From Monosporascus cannonballus (lineage: Eukaryota; Ascomycota; Sordariomycetes; Xylariales), in the NCBI GenBank assembly GCA_004154925.1, contig QJNS01000201.1, forward strand, positions 62,001 through 126,000: a stretch of 64,000 nt of DNA, given 5' to 3'. The notes under the pieces are model-generated. The model worked only from the letters and a program-made list of their open reading frames with translations. It was not told the DNA's origin and did not search any database. Below, piece after piece: positions 61,279-64,000 of the stretch. The position numbers and the translations under genes were made by a program. Numbering within the stretch: the stretch's first letter is position 1; each line of letters opens with the position of its first letter.

Positions 61279-63142
61279 ATGTCTAAAACATTTACGAAGG
61301 CCGACGTGGCCTCGCACAACAAGGGCGACGACCTTTACATCATCGTCGATGATGATGTTTACGATCTCACCAAGTTCCAGGATGAACACCCGGGTATGAT
61401 CGAGTCTTATATACCTAGGAACTGGAAGCCCGTGCGCATGGTGCTGACAGCTTGTCTTTGCAGGCGGCAAGAAGATCCTTACCCGCGTAGCCGGCAAGGA
61501 TGCCTCGAAGCAGTTCTGGAAGTACCACAATGAGGGCATCCTCAAGAAATACAAGTCAAAGTTGCAAGTCGGTTCGCTAGATACGAAGCCCAAGGTCGAA
61601 GCCACTCCGTCTCCGACGTACGCAGCGCCGGAGCCCAGGAAGGAGATTAAGAAGGCAGTTGTCCCCTCCAAGAAGGAAGAACAATCCGAGGCTCTCGATC
61701 CTTATGGATCTCAGATTCCCTTCGGGGACCCCAGTTGGTACCAAAACGTTAGTATCTTTATCCGTCTTTGACTGCTGAAGCTTGGCGCATTGCAAACTAA
61801 CAGCGGCATTGCAGTATCATTCGCCCTATTACAATGAATCGCACGCCGCCCTACGAGCCGAGATCCGTGAATGGATCGAGTCCGAGATCGAGCCCAATGT
61901 CACAGAATGGGATGAGAAGAAGGAAGTGCCGCGCGAGATCTTCCTCGAGGCCGGACGACGCGGCTACCTCGCCGGCCTGCTAGGCGTCAAATACCCGGCC
62001 GAATACACGAAGAACAGGGTGAAGTCGGTGCCGCCCGAGCAGTGGGATCTGTTCCACGAGTTGATCGTCACCGACGAGCTGTCGCGGACCGGCTCTGGTG
62101 GTTTCGTGTGGCACATGATCGGCGGCTTCGGAATCGGCGGCCCGCCCGTCCTCAAGTTCGGCAAGAAGGCCTTGAAGGATCGCATCATGCCCGGCATCTT
62201 ATCCGGCGAGAAGCGCATCTGCCTTGCCATAACGGAGCCCGACGCCGGAAGCGACGTCGCGAACCTGACGTGCGAGGCTAAGCTCAGCGAGGACGGCAAG
62301 CACTACATCGTCAACGGCGAGAAGAAGTGGATCACGAACGGTATCTGGGCCGACTATTTCACTACTGCGGTGCGGACGGGCGGCCCCGGCATGAACGGCG
62401 TCTCCCTGCTGCTCATCGAGCGCGATTTCGGCGGCGTCAGCACAAGGCGCATGGACTGCCAGGGCGTATGGTCGAGCGGAACGACCTACATCACGTTCGA
62501 GGACGTCAAGGTGCCGGTGGAGAACCTGATAGGCAAGGAAAACCAGGGATTCAAGGGTAAGCTAGCACCACACCCGCCCCCCCTCCCCCTTTCGGCACGT
62601 TGTAGAGAAAAGAGAAGTAAAGATACTAACGTCGCACGAACAACAAAGTCATCATGACCAACTTCAACCACGAGCGCATGGGCATCATCATCCAGAGCCT
62701 GCGGTTCGCGCGCGTGTGCTACGAGGAGTCGATCAAGTACGCCAACAAGCGGCGGACGTTCGGCAAGAAGCTCATCGAGCACCCGGTGATCCGCATGAAG
62801 CTGGCGCACATGGCGCGCCAGCTCGAGGCGGGCCAGAACTGGCTCGAGAACCTCGTGTACCAGTGCGAGCGCATGGGCGAGACCGAGGCCATGCTGCGCC
62901 TCGGCGGGCCCATCGCGGGACTCAAGGCCCAGAGCACCCTGACCTTCGAGTTCTGTGCCCGCGAGGCCGCCCAGATCTTCGGCGGGCTCAGCTACTCCCG
63001 CGGCGGCCAGGGCGCCAAGGTCGAGCGCCTCTACCGCGACGTCCGCGCCTACGCCATCCCCGGCGGCTCCGAGGAGATCATGCTCGATCTCAGCATGCGC
63101 CAGAGCCTGCGCGTCGCCAAGATGACGGGCATGAAGTTATGA
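61279..63142 (+). CDS. Cytochrome b5 / acyl-CoA dehydrogenase fusion protein
   Basis: A flavoprotein that oxidises acyl-CoA-type substrates, with a fused N-terminal haem domain. Introns 61,394-61,463, 61,748-61,814 and 62,557-62,648 give 544 residues in frame. The b5 domain has the haem ligands His37 in EHPGGKK (formed by splicing) and His60 in FWKYHNEG. A Pro/Lys-rich linker follows. The dehydrogenase part shows both family signatures, AITEPDAGSDVAN and QIFGGLSYSRGGQ...ERLYRDVRAYAIP, the second leading to GGSEE with the likely catalytic Glu. It also has NGEKKWITNG and the FAD/ETF-side helix NHERMGIII. The start ATG at 61,279 is preceded by a C/T-rich leader (TACCCAAACATG). No mitochondrial leader or peroxisomal C-terminal signal is evident (it ends GMKL). 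The gene looks intact. Confidence 0.93.
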
Positions 63143-64000
63143 TGTGTATAAGCGAAGCGGCGGGGTTTTAGGACTGGGGAAGGGGGGTTTGGTGTTGGAA
63201 TATGATTGGCTTAAGCGGGACCAGGGTTGCTAGCTATCGGGCGTAGTATACTTGCTTTTGTATATATTGTAGTGGCTCGTGGCGTATAATTGGGATCCTG
63301 GTACATTGCTTGTTGGGGGTTTCACTATTCCTATCTTCTCCCGTACTGTCTTTTTTAAGTTATTGCCCGATATGAAGGCGTTAACCTGTCGTTATTTACG
63401 TATTGGCTGAACTGGGGCTAGCCATATTTGCAGGTTATAAGAGCTGGCAACTTTGTCAAAGAGGATTAATAGGGGTTGTTCGGCTGGCGTTATATTAATA
63501 ATCCTGTGCACTTTTGCTTAAGTAACGAAGAGGTTAAGTACGGTGAAGTGATCTTGTTTCAGCACTAATGCCGAAGGGTTGTCGAGAAGGGGCAAGAGAT
63601 CGTGGTATTGCGTACAATTACGCGTACAGCCCTATCTTACAGCTAATATATCTGTCAACCCCTAACAGAATTACCAATTACGATCGAAGGCATTTCGTCC
63701 CAAGGCTTCCCCATTAGATGTCCCGCGTCAACCCCTAATTAGGTCGAATATAGTGGCCTGGGTTGCAATCCCCTAAGATCTCCCCTAAGTGATGCTAACA
63801 AATGTAGGCAGGGGGTTTGCTACAGCGCAACCCATGGCAGGTTTGTTTCGTTTAGGCAAAGGGGTTTGCCAATAGTCACAAAGGCAAGTTTGCTAATACC
63901 AACAATGGGCACATCAGTAAGTCCGAAGCCAGATCCACCGGTAAACCACGGCGTGGCAAACTCAAAATGAGGTTTATTACCTGTCTCCTACGCGTCTTTG
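63143..64000. other. Downstream intergenic region
   Basis: No gene is recognised to the end of the window. From about 63,800 there are several near-repeats of GCAACCCA/GGGTTTGC/GGCAAGTTTGC type, possibly a decayed small repeat. Confidence 0.5.

Noticed and set aside
1..64000. CRISPR arrays, tRNA and rRNA genes
   Set aside because: CRISPR arrays are not expected in a fungal genome and no regular spaced repeats were seen. No tRNA cloverleaf or rRNA core sequence was recognised by eye, though a covariance-model scan was not possible.

Overview
This is a filamentous ascomycete (Pezizomycotina) nuclear window. Genes carry short introns of about 50-90 nt with GT...AG ends and CTAAC-like branch sites. 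There is a Zn2Cys6 regulator, an NRPS-like carboxylic acid reductase and a DIT1/PvcA isocyanide synthase. A large AT-rich block shows the signature of repeat-induced point mutation (RIP): TpA is abundant and CpA/TpG are rare, while CpG survives.

Bases 1 to about 22,900 are a repeat block with no intact gene. It holds four abutting, mutated LTR retrotransposons: a minus-strand Gypsy chromovirus (about 1-5,860), a second minus-strand Gypsy element (about 6,280-11,640), a plus-strand Gypsy chromovirus with both LTRs (about 11,705-18,360), and a minus-strand Copia element (about 18,400-22,900). Conserved motifs can still be read in each.

From about 22,920 the sequence becomes ordinary, near 50% GC. 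23,495-28,416 is a dead ankyrin-repeat/CorA-like gene broken by two solo LTRs, a nonsense codon and two frameshifts. 29,744-30,678 is a polysaccharide deacetylase gene with an odd 14-nt intron relic. 31,000-35,400 is mostly empty apart from a LINE-type RNase H remnant.

35,665-44,850 is the most interesting gene run: a GFA-domain protein, an MFS transporter of vesicular-amine type (one apparent frameshift), an A-T-R carboxylic acid reductase on the minus strand, and, divergently from it, a stand-alone isocyanide synthase. A Zn2Cys6 transcription factor lies 2.6 kb further on. This could be a small specialised-metabolite locus. The clustering is an inference; the gene identities are well supported.

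50,835-63,142 holds a secreted TAP-like alpha/beta hydrolase, an unrecognised 627-residue membrane protein, a 219-bp MITE with TA target duplication, a FAS1-domain pseudogene cut by a solo LTR, and an intact cytochrome b5/acyl-CoA dehydrogenase fusion gene.

Four solo LTRs with exact 5-bp target duplications lie in the GC-rich part. Gene models were spliced by hand. For the reductase, isocyanide synthase, regulator and b5-dehydrogenase the spliced lengths come out as whole codons.
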